The position numbers and the translations under genes were made by a program. 34,293 nt of DNA. Source: Bacteroidales bacterium. GTDB lineage: Bacteria; Bacteroidota; Bacteroidia; Bacteroidales; Muribaculaceae. Location of the stretch: NCBI GenBank assembly GCA_021205635.1, contig JAJPXC010000039.1:1-34293 (forward strand), written 5' to 3'. Below are positions 7,317-15,960 of the stretch, in pieces. The notes below the pieces were generated by a model. It saw only the letters and a program-made list of their open reading frames with translations, did no database searches and was not told where the DNA came from. Position 1 is the first letter of the stretch. Every line of letters begins with the position of its first letter.

Positions 7317-8279
7317 ATGGGAATTTTCAACTTCTTCTCCAAAGAGAAAAAAGAGACACTTGACCGCGGCCTGGAGCGCACCAAGGAAGGCGTTTTCGCC
7401 AAGCTGGCTCGCGCCGTGGCCGGAAAGTCGAAAATCGACGATGAAATCCTCGACAACCTCGAGGAGGTGTTCATCACCTCCGATGTGGGTGTCGACACCA
7501 CCCTCAAGATAATCGAGCGCATAGAGGCTCGCGTGGCCCGCGATAAATACGTAAATTCCAGCGAGTTGAACCGCCTCCTATGCGAGGAGATCACCGACCT
7601 GCTGGCAGAAAACGACAACGAAACGGCCGCCTCCGACGACTTCAAGGTACCCGAAGGTCACAAGCCCCACGTGATTATGGTTGTGGGCGTGAACGGCGTG
7701 GGCAAAACCACCACCATCGGTAAATTGGCCGCGCAGTTCAAGAACGCCGGCAACAAGGTGATGCTGGGCGCCGCCGACACATTCCGCGCCGCCGCCGTGG
7801 AGCAGCTCGACATCTGGGGCGAACGCGCCGGCGTGCCTGTTGTTAAGCAGAAACTTGGCTCCGACCCCGCCGCCGTTGCCTACGACACCCTGCAGTCGGC
7901 CAAGGCCAACGACGTCGATGTGGTGATCATCGACACCGCCGGGCGTCTGCACAACAAGAAGGGCTTGATGGACGAGTTGACCAAGATACGCAACGTGATG
8001 CAGAAGGTCGTGCCCGACGCTCCCCACGAGGTCCTGCTCGTGCTTGACGGCTCCACGGGCCAGAACGCTTTCGAGCAGGCTCGTCAATTCGTTGCCGCGA
8101 CCCAAGTAAATGAATTGGCTATCACCAAATTGGATGGCACAGCCAAGGGCGGTGTCGTAATCGGTATTTCCGACCAATTCAAGATTCCCGTGAAATACAT
8201 CGGCTTGGGCGAGGGCATCAACGACCTGCAGGTGTTCCACAAGCGAGAATTTGTTGAATCACTCTTCGGCGACAAGTAA
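7317..8279 (+). CDS. ftsY: Signal recognition particle receptor FtsY
   Basis: 320 aa. FtsY is the membrane-associated GTPase that docks SRP-ribosome complexes at the Sec translocon. The NG domain is complete: helical N part (about 15-95), P-loop GVNGVGKTT (about 123-131), DTFRAAAVEQL, the G3 motif DTAGRLHNKKG and the G4 motif TKLDGTAKGG, ending with the GLGEGINDLQVF motif typical of FtsY. The acidic A domain seen in Escherichia coli is nearly absent, normal for Bacteroidota. The start is the ATG just after the -7 box, with MGIFNFFSKEKKE as a plausible membrane-binding amphipathic N-terminus. The stop overlaps the rimO start (TAATG), so the two are coupled. Confidence 0.97.
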   Translation: MGIFNFFSKEKKETLDRGLERTKEGVFAKLARAVAGKSKIDDEILDNLEEVFITSDVGVDTTLKIIERIEARVARDKYVNSSELNRLLCEEITDLLAENDNETAASDDFKVPEGHKPHVIMVVGVNGVGKTTTIGKLAAQFKNAGNKVMLGAADTFRAAAVEQLDIWGERAGVPVVKQKLGSDPAAVAYDTLQSAKANDVDVVIIDTAGRLHNKKGLMDELTKIRNVMQKVVPDAPHEVLLVLDGSTGQNAFEQARQFVAATQVNELAITKLDGTAKGGVVIGISDQFKIPVKYIGLGEGINDLQVFHKREFVESLFGDK

Positions 8280-9586
8280 TGCCACGCAAGACAGTTAAGG
8301 TGGTTTCGCTCGGTTGCTCCAAAAATCTGGTTGATTCCGAGCGACTTATGAAGATGCTCTCCGACGCTGGGCTTATCCTCAAGCAAGAGGACGAGCCGGC
8401 CCATGTAGTTGTGATCAACACCTGCGGATTTATCGGCGACGCCAAGGAGGAATCAATAGAGGAGATCCTCAACTACACCGAGCAAAAGGCCGACGGCGAA
8501 GTCGAAAAGGTATTCGTTATGGGCTGTCTTTCACAACGTTACGCCAAGGAATTGCCCGAGGAGTTGCCCGAGGTCGACGGTTGGTACGGCAAATTTGACT
8601 GGCCCGCATTGGTGGGTCGTCTCACCCATTCCAATCCGGCCGTAACACCTTACGACCGCGTGCTCACCACCGGCCCCCACCATGCTTACATAAAAATATC
8701 AGAGGGTTGCAACCGCTTCTGCGCGTTCTGCGCCATCCCTCTGATCACGGGGCGCCATCGATCGCGTCCAATCGACGAGATTCTAGAGGAGGTGCAATCC
8801 CTTGTGGGCAAGGGCATTAAGGAGTTTAATGTGATTGCTCAGGACCTGTCGAGCTACGGCCTTGACCTATACAAGCGCCAAGCACTTCCCGAATTGGTTG
8901 ACCGCATGGCTCAAATTTCTGGAGTAGAATGGATCAGGCTGCATTACGCCTATCCCGCGCAATTCCCCATGGACTTGCTCGACGTGATGGCTCGCCACAA
9001 GAACGTGTGCCGCTACCTTGATATCGCCCTCCAACATATCTCCGATCCCGTTCTTTCCAATATGCGACGCCACATTACTGGCAAGGAAACACGCCAATTG
9101 CTCAAGGAGATACGTCGCCTAGTACCCGGCATCCATATCCGCACCACCCTGATGGTGGGCTTCCCTGGCGAGGGGGAGGAGGAGTTCCAAGAGTTGCTGC
9201 AATTCGTTGAGGAGCAACGATTTGAGCGCATGGGAGCATTCGCCTACTGCGAGGAGGAAGACACTTGGGGCGCCAAAAACCTCACCGACGACATTCCCCA
9301 AGACGTGAAGGAACAACGTCTATCCCAACTTATGGAGCTACAGGAGCGCATTGCCCTTGAACTCCAAGAAGAAAAAATTGGCCAGCGACTACGCGTGATT
9401 ATCGACCGTGAGGAGGAGGAATTTTACGTGGGTCGCACCGAGTTCGACTCCCCCGAGGTGGATCCCGAGGTGCTGATTCGCAAGGGTCGCCAGCTTAAGC
9501 GCGGCGAATTTTACACCGTCGCAGTGGAAGAGGCGCTTCCATTTGAATTGATAGCCAGCGTAGTAGACGATGCCGATAACCGCTGA
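8279..9586 (+). CDS. rimO: Ribosomal protein uS12 methylthiotransferase RimO
   Basis: 435 aa. RimO is a radical-SAM enzyme that adds a methylthio group to the conserved aspartate of ribosomal protein S12. The N-terminal MTTase domain has cysteines in GCSKN (C13), NTCGFIG and GCLSQR, which bind the auxiliary cluster. The radical-SAM CxxxCxxC is CNRFCAFC (C144, C148, C151). The C-terminus is a TRAM-like domain with DREEEEFYVGRTEFDSPEVD, a RimO rather than MiaB feature. It shares its first base with the last base of ftsY's stop and overlaps the next gene by 17 bases, so the three are one operon. Confidence 0.96.
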   Translation: MPRKTVKVVSLGCSKNLVDSERLMKMLSDAGLILKQEDEPAHVVVINTCGFIGDAKEESIEEILNYTEQKADGEVEKVFVMGCLSQRYAKELPEELPEVDGWYGKFDWPALVGRLTHSNPAVTPYDRVLTTGPHHAYIKISEGCNRFCAFCAIPLITGRHRSRPIDEILEEVQSLVGKGIKEFNVIAQDLSSYGLDLYKRQALPELVDRMAQISGVEWIRLHYAYPAQFPMDLLDVMARHKNVCRYLDIALQHISDPVLSNMRRHITGKETRQLLKEIRRLVPGIHIRTTLMVGFPGEGEEEFQELLQFVEEQRFERMGAFAYCEEEDTWGAKNLTDDIPQDVKEQRLSQLMELQERIALELQEEKIGQRLRVIIDREEEEFYVGRTEFDSPEVDPEVLIRKGRQLKRGEFYTVAVEEALPFELIASVVDDADNR

Positions 9587-10601
9587 TCAACGACGCGCCG
9601 TTGCCCACTGCTTGGCCAATGCCATACCCTTCGTGGTGTACGCTGAGCCAGGCGACAGCCATGTGACATTTTATGCCGACGATGGAGCGAGCCAACCGTT
9701 ACTCAGTGAGTGTTTTCGTATCCATGGTTGGCGCGACCGGGTCGTGGCAACTATCGTGCCACGCCTTGACGAGGTGTCAGCGCCCCACTTCAACCCCAAT
9801 CCTGCACCCTCCAACCTTAGTTTCACCCTCCCTTCGTCCACCCCTAAAGACACCTATATAAAAAATGTACGGGATATAATCGCGAAGCGGAAAGCCAATG
9901 GAGGAAAAACCGTATTCTCGCGTGTAGAGACTCTGGAGATCTCCACGGACACCTCTCTCACTGCCATAGAACGCCTGTTTTCCCTTCCCTCGCCACGCAT
10001 GAATTGCGCATGGTTCACGCCTGAAACCGGGGCGTGGCTAATGTCTTCACCCGAGGTGTTATTACGTTGTGACAAAGAGAGTTACTTCACAATGGCTTTA
10101 GCCGGGACGCGCAAAATCGGCTCCCAAGGCGAATGGGACAACAAAAACAGCGAGGAACAGTCGCTCGTCACCCGCTATATCGTTGAGCGCCTGCGTTCTA
10201 TGGGATTAAACCCCGACGTGAGCGAACCGTTCACACTCCCCGCGGGCAATATCGAGCATATCTGCCAAACAATCACTGGCCTCCTTGGCAAGCACACGCC
10301 GTCAATGATGGCTTCGCTACTCAGCCCAACCCCTGCCGTGGCCGGTTTGCCCGTGTACGAGTCGTTGGCTGATATTGAGCGACTTGAGGCGCAATCAAGG
10401 GATTGCTACGCCGGTTTTTGCGAGATTACCCGCGAGGATGTAGGAGAATACCAAGCATGGGTGGTGCTCCGCTGCGCGCGTTTCTCGCCCACTAAGGCGG
10501 TTTTCTACGCCGGAGGTGGCATCACTGGCCAATCCTCGGCCGAAAAGGAGTGGACCGAAACTGTTGCCAAACTCACCCCAATCCGTTCATTATTCTTGTA
10601 A
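9570..10601 (+). CDS. menF: Isochorismate synthase (MenF-like, chorismate-binding family)
   Basis: 343 aa. It converts chorismate to isochorismate, the entry to menaquinone synthesis in the cytosol. The chorismate-binding fold is seen in ALAGTRKIG, the EEQSLVTRYI helix with its metal-binding Glu, GNIEHICQT, the PTPAVAGLP loop and the C-terminal YAGGGITGQSSAEKEW motif. It is shorter than Escherichia coli MenF (about 430 aa) but typical for Bacteroidota. The start lies 17 bases inside rimO. No other men gene is adjacent, so anthranilate or aminodeoxychorismate synthase homologs should be kept in mind, but the motif set fits isochorismate synthase best. Confidence 0.85.
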   Translation: MPITADQRRAVAHCLANAIPFVVYAEPGDSHVTFYADDGASQPLLSECFRIHGWRDRVVATIVPRLDEVSAPHFNPNPAPSNLSFTLPSSTPKDTYIKNVRDIIAKRKANGGKTVFSRVETLEISTDTSLTAIERLFSLPSPRMNCAWFTPETGAWLMSSPEVLLRCDKESYFTMALAGTRKIGSQGEWDNKNSEEQSLVTRYIVERLRSMGLNPDVSEPFTLPAGNIEHICQTITGLLGKHTPSMMASLLSPTPAVAGLPVYESLADIERLEAQSRDCYAGFCEITREDVGEYQAWVVLRCARFSPTKAVFYAGGGITGQSSAEKEWTETVAKLTPIRSLFL

Positions 10602-10605
10602 TGTT

Positions 10606-10637
10606 GGGGCGAGGGGGCCCCGACTTCCATCCTCCTG
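10606..10637. repeat. REP-like element (copy A)
   Basis: A G/C-rich palindromic lead (10606-10621, containing GGGGGCCCC) runs into GACTTCCATCCTCCTG (10622-10637). It fills the 42-base gap between the convergent menF-like and DUF2791 genes and matches copies at 21457 and 33610 in both the lead and the core. It could double as a terminator. Confidence 0.6.
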
Positions 10638-10643
10638 CCACCA

Positions 10644-11921
10644 TTATAGCATAAATTCGGCCATGGGAGACGGCTCGACATCCACATCGACACTCATCGT
10701 GGGGATTATCACGCGCCAATCCATCTCTGGATACTGTTCCAGCAACGACATCATGTCGATGAAACCCTTAATGGTGTTACGCGGCGTGCGGAAGTAACTC
10801 TCGCCAATGCGCTCGTAACAGTGTCGTAAGTAGGCCTCCAGAGCCATATCGGGCACACGCTCTCGCAACCCCTGCGTGCCCGAGGCCATCACCTCACGCA
10901 GGTTTTTCAGCAACACATACATCTCCTCGGGCGTCAAATTTGACAACCGCAAAACAGTTGAATCATAATCTTTTAGCCCAGCTTGCGCCGCCAGCGAGTT
11001 TTCGGCCAAGCGTGAACGCAGCGCCTCGTAGCTGTACAGGCCTCGGCGGGTGTCGGTAAGAAATTCAGGCGTGCCGCTCAACACAATGCCGAGGGAATGT
11101 ACATTGCCCTGCAGAGTGGCGTTTAGGATGGAGAGAAGGTCCTCATAGTTGGCACGGCGTGACACCGCGTTGGTGATTTTGTAGAGGTTGACCAACTCAT
11201 CCACGCACACATACAAGCCCTTGAACCCCGCGGCAACCGCCAATGCCGCATACAGGCGAAGTGTGGGGAACAGGTCGGCGTCACCAAGATACTCTCGCAC
11301 ACCAAGATCGCGCAAGGCGTCAGTACGGGTGGTGTAATCGGCTGTCAACCAGCGTTGAGCCGCCAACCTTTGACCATCGCTCTCAGCCCTACAGTATATA
11401 TCAACTACTTGGGCGAACGCATGTCCCCCGGGGAGTTGGGTCAACGGTTCGAGCAAATGGCGCACAGTTGTCCCCTCAGCCGACGCTTTGGCCGAAAGTC
11501 GGTCGAGCACCATCGGTAGCGCTTGACCGTCGGTCTTGGTGCGCGTGGACAGTGAGGCCACCAACTCGGAAAGCAACCTTCGAGCCTGGCCCCCGCTGCC
11601 ATGGAAGCGTTTCTCGGGCGACAGGTCGGCCTTCATTGTCAACAATCCACGCTCCATGGCCATCGTGCGCACGAGCGACAAGAAGAACGTCTTGCCCGCA
11701 CCGTATTCGCCGATTACCAAGCGCAACGACGCACCACCGTCGGCCACAGCGTCGATGTCGCGAACAAACGATTTAATCTCCTCACTACGACCTACTTGTA
11801 TATGTTGAAGTCCGGTTGCCGGAACCACTCCCGAGCGTAGGGATCGGATAATGGCGTCGCGGTCGCGCTGCTTGATGATGCGTGGCGGGGTCATCGCCGA
11901 AAGTGTACTATGTGCGGTCAT
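10644..11921 (-). CDS. DUF2791 (BrxC/BrxD-related) P-loop ATPase
   Basis: 425 aa from ATG 11921. The frame is open to 12017, but that would overlap the upstream gene, and the family begins with an IIKQRDRD-like segment. It is an AAA+-type ATPase: Walker A GEYGAGKTFF (71-80), Walker B LYVCVDEL at about residues 234-241 and a sensor-like GIVLSGTPEFLTD. The N-terminal RSGVVPATGLQHIQVGR and C-terminal FRTPRNTIKGFID segments are typical of the DUF2791 family, which includes the BREX protein BrxD. In Ter-type DNA-processing clusters this ATPase accompanies a TerB-C protein and a superfamily II helicase. Here the TerB-C gene lies 34 bases upstream but no helicase follows: the next gene is convergent menF. 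Role in stress response or defence is inferred from the family. Confidence 0.85.
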   Translation of the reverse strand: MTAHSTLSAMTPPRIIKQRDRDAIIRSLRSGVVPATGLQHIQVGRSEEIKSFVRDIDAVADGGASLRLVIGEYGAGKTFFLSLVRTMAMERGLLTMKADLSPEKRFHGSGGQARRLLSELVASLSTRTKTDGQALPMVLDRLSAKASAEGTTVRHLLEPLTQLPGGHAFAQVVDIYCRAESDGQRLAAQRWLTADYTTRTDALRDLGVREYLGDADLFPTLRLYAALAVAAGFKGLYVCVDELVNLYKITNAVSRRANYEDLLSILNATLQGNVHSLGIVLSGTPEFLTDTRRGLYSYEALRSRLAENSLAAQAGLKDYDSTVLRLSNLTPEEMYVLLKNLREVMASGTQGLRERVPDMALEAYLRHCYERIGESYFRTPRNTIKGFIDMMSLLEQYPEMDWRVIIPTMSVDVDVEPSPMAEFML

Positions 11922-11955
11922 ATCGGTTGCTTTTGTTACTGACAATTTAACAATC

Positions 11956-13254
11956 TTAAATAAAGAAATGTTTGTATTCCGTAGTGACGTGGATGGTGTC
12001 GCCGGCGATTTCAACAACGGTGTCCCCTACCCGCTCCATGGCGAAGTCGTTGATGGCCTCCAAGGCAAGATCGACCGAAGGCCACGCAGAGCATAAGGGG
12101 GCTACCTCCTCTCGGTGCCATTCCGCTTTTTCCATCAAGGCATGAAGGAGGGTCGCCAGGGGATTTCCGGGATTTCCGGGATTTCCGGGATTTCCGGTAT
12201 TTTCGGGATTCCCGGTATTTCCGGTATTCCCGGTATTTTCGGTTGATTTATCCTCAAAAACCTCGGCGAGAAGGAGCTGCGCCTTTTGGGTGGAGGCCTC
12301 GATGGCTTGGAGGGTAGCCCGGTTTAATAATGGATTGCCATCTTCCTGAACCGTCCTAGCACCGGGCCGCCCGGGCTGCGTGGACGTGGATGACGCGGCA
12401 CGGTGAAGGAGGGAGTGGATGACGCCCGGTTGATGCCCTAGGAGCTGGAGGATGCGGTCGAGCTGGGATATCGATTTTGGCGACAGTGTGTGTCCGCGAG
12501 CGGTGGCAAGTTGAATCAACTGGGATGTCATCAGTTGCTGATCCTCAGGGGTAAGGATTTCCAAAGCCATGCGCTTGGTGCGTGCGTCAAGCATACGTCG
12601 CCGGTGGTTGAACCATCGAGCCAGGGCCTTAAGATGCACACGATATCGAGGAGTTTTCACCCACAGGTCAATCATTTCACCAAGCCGTTGGAGTTCGCTT
12701 GGGGTCAAACCCGGCAGCGCCAAGGTTGCGAATTTAATCAGTGTAAGCGCTTTTTTGTAAGGACGTTGGCGAATCAATGGTGGTACCTCCTTGGTTGCGT
12801 AAAGCACCATTGAATCGGTCTTGCGCAGCGTGCGACGCTCCAGATACCAATCGGGTGCGGCCGCAAGGCCCGCTTGATCAAGATAATTCTTCACAGCCCA
12901 TTGATTATCCACGAGAAACGGCACCGACATACCCGTATGTTGCGAAAGCCGCTCAAGGAAATCACCGTAGTTTATCAGCGCATAGCCCTCAGTATCGGTA
13001 TCGCTCAACAACTCTTCAGCCGCCCGCTTCAACGCCTGCGCCTTCGCCTCCTTGTTCACCACCCATTGGAAATCAGGCTTATAGAAAGTGTGATCTCGGG
13101 AATTTGTTTCTCCCATGAGGATGGAACCTCCACCGACCTCGGTGGAGGAAGAAGCGGGTCCACCTGGGGTCGGGGTGACTTCCTTCCTCCCGGTGTACCC
13201 TTCAACGGGCGGTTCGTCCTCCAAGGGCAATATTATGAGTTCATCCTGTGCCAT
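11956..13254 (-). CDS. TerB/TerB-C domain protein with in-frame repeats
   Basis: 432 aa from ATG 13254; a GTG at 13302 is an alternative 16 codons upstream. The middle (about residues 170-300) is helical and ends in a TerB-like stretch (LTPEDQQLMTSQLIQLATARG, then SPKSISQLDRILQLLG), although the acidic residues of metal-binding TerB loops look replaced (ARG for ADG). The C-terminus (about 366-432) matches the TerB-C domain: AEWHREEVAPLC, then LALEAINDFAMER and VVEIAGD. A DUF2791 ATPase follows after 34 bases. Two oddities lie inside: a palindromic element encoding a Gly/Pro/Ser loop (about 21-47) and a 9-bp minisatellite encoding a Gly-Asn-Pro/Thr run (about 338-365). It is probably a scaffold or regulator of the ATPase; function is unproven. 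Confidence 0.75.
   Translation of the reverse strand: MAQDELIILPLEDEPPVEGYTGRKEVTPTPGGPASSSTEVGGGSILMGETNSRDHTFYKPDFQWVVNKEAKAQALKRAAEELLSDTDTEGYALINYGDFLERLSQHTGMSVPFLVDNQWAVKNYLDQAGLAAAPDWYLERRTLRKTDSMVLYATKEVPPLIRQRPYKKALTLIKFATLALPGLTPSELQRLGEMIDLWVKTPRYRVHLKALARWFNHRRRMLDARTKRMALEILTPEDQQLMTSQLIQLATARGHTLSPKSISQLDRILQLLGHQPGVIHSLLHRAASSTSTQPGRPGARTVQEDGNPLLNRATLQAIEASTQKAQLLLAEVFEDKSTENTGNTGNTGNPENTGNPGNPGNPGNPLATLLHALMEKAEWHREEVAPLCSAWPSVDLALEAINDFAMERVGDTVVEIAGDTIHVTTEYKHFFI
12161..12241. repeat. In-frame 9-bp minisatellite (9 copies)
   Basis: Nine consecutive 9-base units of the form GGATTTCCG or GTATTNCCG, the first four identical. On the minus strand they encode a run of Gly-Asn-Pro, Gly-Asn-Thr and Glu-Asn-Thr triplets just before the TerB-C domain. 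The unit length keeps the frame whatever the copy number, so the linker can change length without breaking the gene. Confidence 0.9.
13115..13192. repeat. In-gene palindromic element (copy F)
   Basis: The centre is a perfect 10-bp stem, CCTCCACCGA (13127-13136) and TCGGTGGAGG (13139-13148), with a 2-base loop. GAGGATGGAA (13117-13126) and GACTTCCTTCCTCC (13177-13190) are inverted copies of the element core. The block lies in frame in the TerB gene and encodes a Gly/Pro/Ser/Thr-rich loop. Confidence 0.5.
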
Positions 13255-13310
13255 CACTTTAACAACAATTTCTTTCAACTCTTGGTTTCTCAAAAATGCC
13301 ACGACATGAG

Positions 13311-13345
13311 AAGCCCCGGGTTGACGCGAAGTCAGCTCGGGGCTT
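13311..13345 (-). terminator. Terminator of the surface-lipoprotein operon
   Basis: AAGCCCCG (13311-13318) pairs with CGGGGCTT (13338-13345), with an inner TGAC/GTCA stem. It starts 20 bases beyond the PCMD gene stop and before the TerB gene. On the minus strand only a weak pyrimidine tail (TTCTCAT) follows; on the plus strand ATTTT follows. Confidence 0.5.
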
Positions 13346-13364
13346 ATTTTACAGTGGAATCTCG

Positions 13365-14966
13365 TTAGTAGTCGTAATGGAGGGAAACGTCGTCGATGTA
13401 GAGCACTGAGCCGTTGCCGCCGGTGAAGAAGTCGCCATACTTGCTGGCCGAGGCCACGATCAAGATGTAGCGGGGCACGCGCGAGGTCGACACGTAGTTG
13501 AGGTCGACATCAATCTGCGTGTAGTTGTCGATGTTGGATCCGCTCTGGAATCGACCATAGGCGATCACGTCGTCGGCATGCTCGTCAAATAGTTTGCGGT
13601 TGCTGGGGTTGGTGCGGATCTCGCAGGGGGTGTCGCTGTCTATCAGGGCGCACCATACGACGCAGGTATCGGGTTGTCCCTTCAGGTCGGAATAGCCATA
13701 AGCCGCGGGTGCATAGTCGATGTCAACGGTGTTGTATTTCACCCATGCCTTAAGCTTAGTGGGACGCTGGTCGAACTCGCGACCGAACGACAGCACGCCG
13801 TTGGTTCCGTCGGTGCGCACATACACGCCCGCGAAGAGGTTGCCAGCGGCTAGCTTGCCCAACAAACCAAGGCCTACGAATTTGGTTTGCAGCATGGCGG
13901 CTTGACCCATGCCCGTAGAGGTGTCGGAGGTGGGCACCGAGTTGGAACTGCCTAGCGTCGTAGCCCCCTTGTTGCCAGTGTCCCAATAGCTTTCGCCACC
14001 CTCGGCCCACGGGCACCACACCTTTCCGTCGAGCCACCACTCATCAAGCGACGCGTTGGGCACTTGCTGCTCTACGCCGGTGGTCACCTCGATTTCCGAG
14101 CCATACTCGGTAATGGTATTGCCCTCGGTGTCGGTATATTTGGTATAGGCGCGCACAACGTAGGTAGAAGCGGGCTCCATGTGGATTATGCGGGCCGTGA
14201 AATCGCCACCGTTGTGCTCGATCCAATCGCTGGGAACGGTGATCCAATCCAGCGAGGTCGCCTCGCGATACTCGAAGCCATTGTCACGGCCAGCCTGCGC
14301 GTTGCCGTAGGCCCAAATGACACGCGTCCAAGCGTCAACGCTCTCGGTGAAGACATTGGCCTTGGTAACGTCAACGTAGATGGTCCACGTCTCCACATGG
14401 CCGTGGGATGTCACCTCAACCGTGACAGGAGAGGTAAAATCTACACTCTGACCTGCCAAGTCGGGCGACTGGGTGGACCCAACCGGGCCCAATTTCATTG
14501 CCGTAACCTCCAATGCCGAGAGGTCGAGATTGTCAGGCACGGTAGCCAGCACGCGGTGGTTGACAGGATCAATGGTCGACGTGCCGATTTCGCCCTTTAC
14601 CTGGAACTCACGATCCACCTGATAGTCGGCCTGGATGGTCCAGTCGTAATCCTGATAGAGGCTTAGGACGATAGTCTGCGGCTCCGAGAGGTCGAGTGTT
14701 GTGATAGCGTCGCCCACAACCTTGGCGTCATCGGGAGTGATGGCGTATTCGGTCACTTTTACATTATATATATCTATGTCAGCAGCATCGGGCAGATAGA
14801 CTGTCACCTTACGGTTGAGCGTGTCGATCTGGGCCACGCGGTTCTGCCCCTCCACCTCAAATGAAGTGAAATTCGGCTGTATGCGGGGGTACGGGATATC
14901 GTTGTCGATACAGCCTGCAAGCCCCAATATCATGATTGCCACCAACGGCAAAAATATTTTCTTCAT
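13365..14966 (-). CDS. PCMD domain surface lipoprotein
   Basis: 533 aa. A lipoprotein signal peptide ends in LAGC (Cys19), so the mature protein should be lipid-anchored, probably on the outer membrane. Two Ig-like modules follow (about 30-110 and 125-200, each with a strand pair around a DTLNRKVTVYLP or DPVNHRVLATVP sequence), then a fibronectin-type-III-like module (about 210-295). The C-terminal PCMD region (about 300-533) has LSFGREFDQRPTKLKAWVKYN-like strands and ends GSVLYIDDVSLHYDY. PCMD is named for a putative carbohydrate role that is not proven. It is the last gene of a five-gene unit, after a 109-base spacer with two minisatellites, and shares its C-terminal fold with the first gene of the unit. 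Confidence 0.8.
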   Translation of the reverse strand: MKKIFLPLVAIMILGLAGCIDNDIPYPRIQPNFTSFEVEGQNRVAQIDTLNRKVTVYLPDAADIDIYNVKVTEYAITPDDAKVVGDAITTLDLSEPQTIVLSLYQDYDWTIQADYQVDREFQVKGEIGTSTIDPVNHRVLATVPDNLDLSALEVTAMKLGPVGSTQSPDLAGQSVDFTSPVTVEVTSHGHVETWTIYVDVTKANVFTESVDAWTRVIWAYGNAQAGRDNGFEYREATSLDWITVPSDWIEHNGGDFTARIIHMEPASTYVVRAYTKYTDTEGNTITEYGSEIEVTTGVEQQVPNASLDEWWLDGKVWCPWAEGGESYWDTGNKGATTLGSSNSVPTSDTSTGMGQAAMLQTKFVGLGLLGKLAAGNLFAGVYVRTDGTNGVLSFGREFDQRPTKLKAWVKYNTVDIDYAPAAYGYSDLKGQPDTCVVWCALIDSDTPCEIRTNPSNRKLFDEHADDVIAYGRFQSGSNIDNYTQIDVDLNYVSTSRVPRYILIVASASKYGDFFTGGNGSVLYIDDVSLHYDY

Positions 14967-14990
14967 ATCGTTAAAGCAGTTATCTTTAAT

Positions 14991-15012
14991 CCTTTACTCC
15001 TTTACTCCTTTA
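14991..15012. repeat. 8-bp tandem repeat
   Basis: Nearly three units of CCTTTACT lie in the spacer before the PCMD lipoprotein gene, 16 bases from a second minisatellite with a different unit. Confidence 0.7.
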
Positions 15013-15028
15013 AAGTATCAACTTTTAA

Positions 15029-15063
15029 CTAGAACCTAGAACCTAGAACCTAGAACCTAGAAA
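15029..15063. repeat. 7-bp tandem repeat (5 copies)
   Basis: Four perfect CTAGAAC units and a fifth ending in AAA, between the second beta-barrel gene and the PCMD gene. The array lies within the operon, so copy-number change could alter the spacing between cistrons. Confidence 0.85.
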
Positions 15064-15075
15064 CTTTTCAACTCC

Positions 15076-15948
15076 TCAGAACACCACTCCCATTCCGAAG
15101 TTGATGTTGAAGATGTTGAACTTGAAGTTGGCTCCCGAGGAGAAGCGCGAGCCGTCGTACTCGCCGTTGGTGCGCTGTTTCTCGTGGCGCATAGTCACGC
15201 CAAAGACGCCGAATGAGACGTTGAACGACACCTGGTCGACGATAAACACGCACACGCCCGGCGAGAAGCTCAATGCCACCTCGGTAATCTTGGTCTTGGT
15301 GTCGCTCAACTCGCCGTTGTAATAGCGCTTGAAGCGGGCACTTCCGGCGCCGAATTGCAAGTCGACGTCGTTGAAGATAGCGAAACGTTTTTCTCGGCCA
15401 AGACCCACGTAATTGCGATAGAACACCGCTGCTGAGTAGGTCTGGGTATAATAGCTCACGTCGTGGACATCGAAGTTGATGTCGTCGATGTCGACCTTGA
15501 GGCTACCAAGGTCGGCCTCACCCTTGGTGTAGTTGAATTTCAAGCCTATCGACTGGTTGTTGCGGAAGAAGTAGCTGATCGACGGCTTGATGGAGTAACG
15601 CTTGCCGTCGAAGTCGAAGTTGTCTACCACCTTGAAGAACGAAATGTCGTCGCTGTTCAATGAGCCGTAGCTTGCGGTGAGGCCTACCGACCATGATCCG
15701 CGTGGGATGAACAGGAAGTTGTACAAGCCGCGGTGGTATCGGCCATAGTTTCGTTCGGGGATTATGATGCTTACGGTGTCGCCATGAACGAGCACCTTTT
15801 CGTCGAGCACCGAGGGGTCTAAGCCCGCGGGGATGAATTGTCCGTGAATGGTGTCAGTGCGGGCAATATATTGGCGATTCTCCTGGGCCACGGCGCTGAG
15901 ACCTGCCAGGATTGCTATGCTGAGGATTATGTAGCGTATTTCTTTCAT
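15076..15948 (-). CDS. Outer-membrane beta-barrel protein (paralog 2)
   Basis: 290 aa. The signal peptide MKEIRYIILSIAILAGLSAVAQ is probably cleaved after Ala21 or Gln22. A 60-residue periplasmic segment is followed by alternating amphipathic strands from FLFIPRGSWSVGLTASYGS to the terminal INFGMGVVF, which ends in the Phe of a barrel insertion signal. It is clearly paralogous to the 245-aa protein encoded just upstream: PRGSWSVGLTASYGS parallels PKGQWITGVSVSYSQ, FYRNYVGLGREKRFAIFNDVDLQFG parallels FRNYISLGRSTRFGFYNEVQLQLG, and the ends align. No named family was recognised with confidence. It probably anchors or exports the neighbouring lipoproteins; this rests only on context. Confidence 0.75.
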   Translation of the reverse strand: MKEIRYIILSIAILAGLSAVAQENRQYIARTDTIHGQFIPAGLDPSVLDEKVLVHGDTVSIIIPERNYGRYHRGLYNFLFIPRGSWSVGLTASYGSLNSDDISFFKVVDNFDFDGKRYSIKPSISYFFRNNQSIGLKFNYTKGEADLGSLKVDIDDINFDVHDVSYYTQTYSAAVFYRNYVGLGREKRFAIFNDVDLQFGAGSARFKRYYNGELSDTKTKITEVALSFSPGVCVFIVDQVSFNVSFGVFGVTMRHEKQRTNGEYDGSRFSSGANFKFNIFNINFGMGVVF

Positions 15949-15960
15949 GACTGCGAGTGA

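Noticed and set aside
12161-12241. CRISPR-like repeat array
   Set aside because: Units are only 9 bp with no spacers and lie in frame within a coding gene; no cas gene is present.
10644-13254. Complete BREX system
   Set aside because: Only a DUF2791 ATPase resembling BrxD is present; no PglX, PglZ, BrxC, BrxA/B or BrxL-like gene is in the window.
14064-14666. 200-codon frame opposite the PCMD lipoprotein
   Set aside because: Shadow of a lipoprotein gene with a clear signal and lipobox; no motif of its own.
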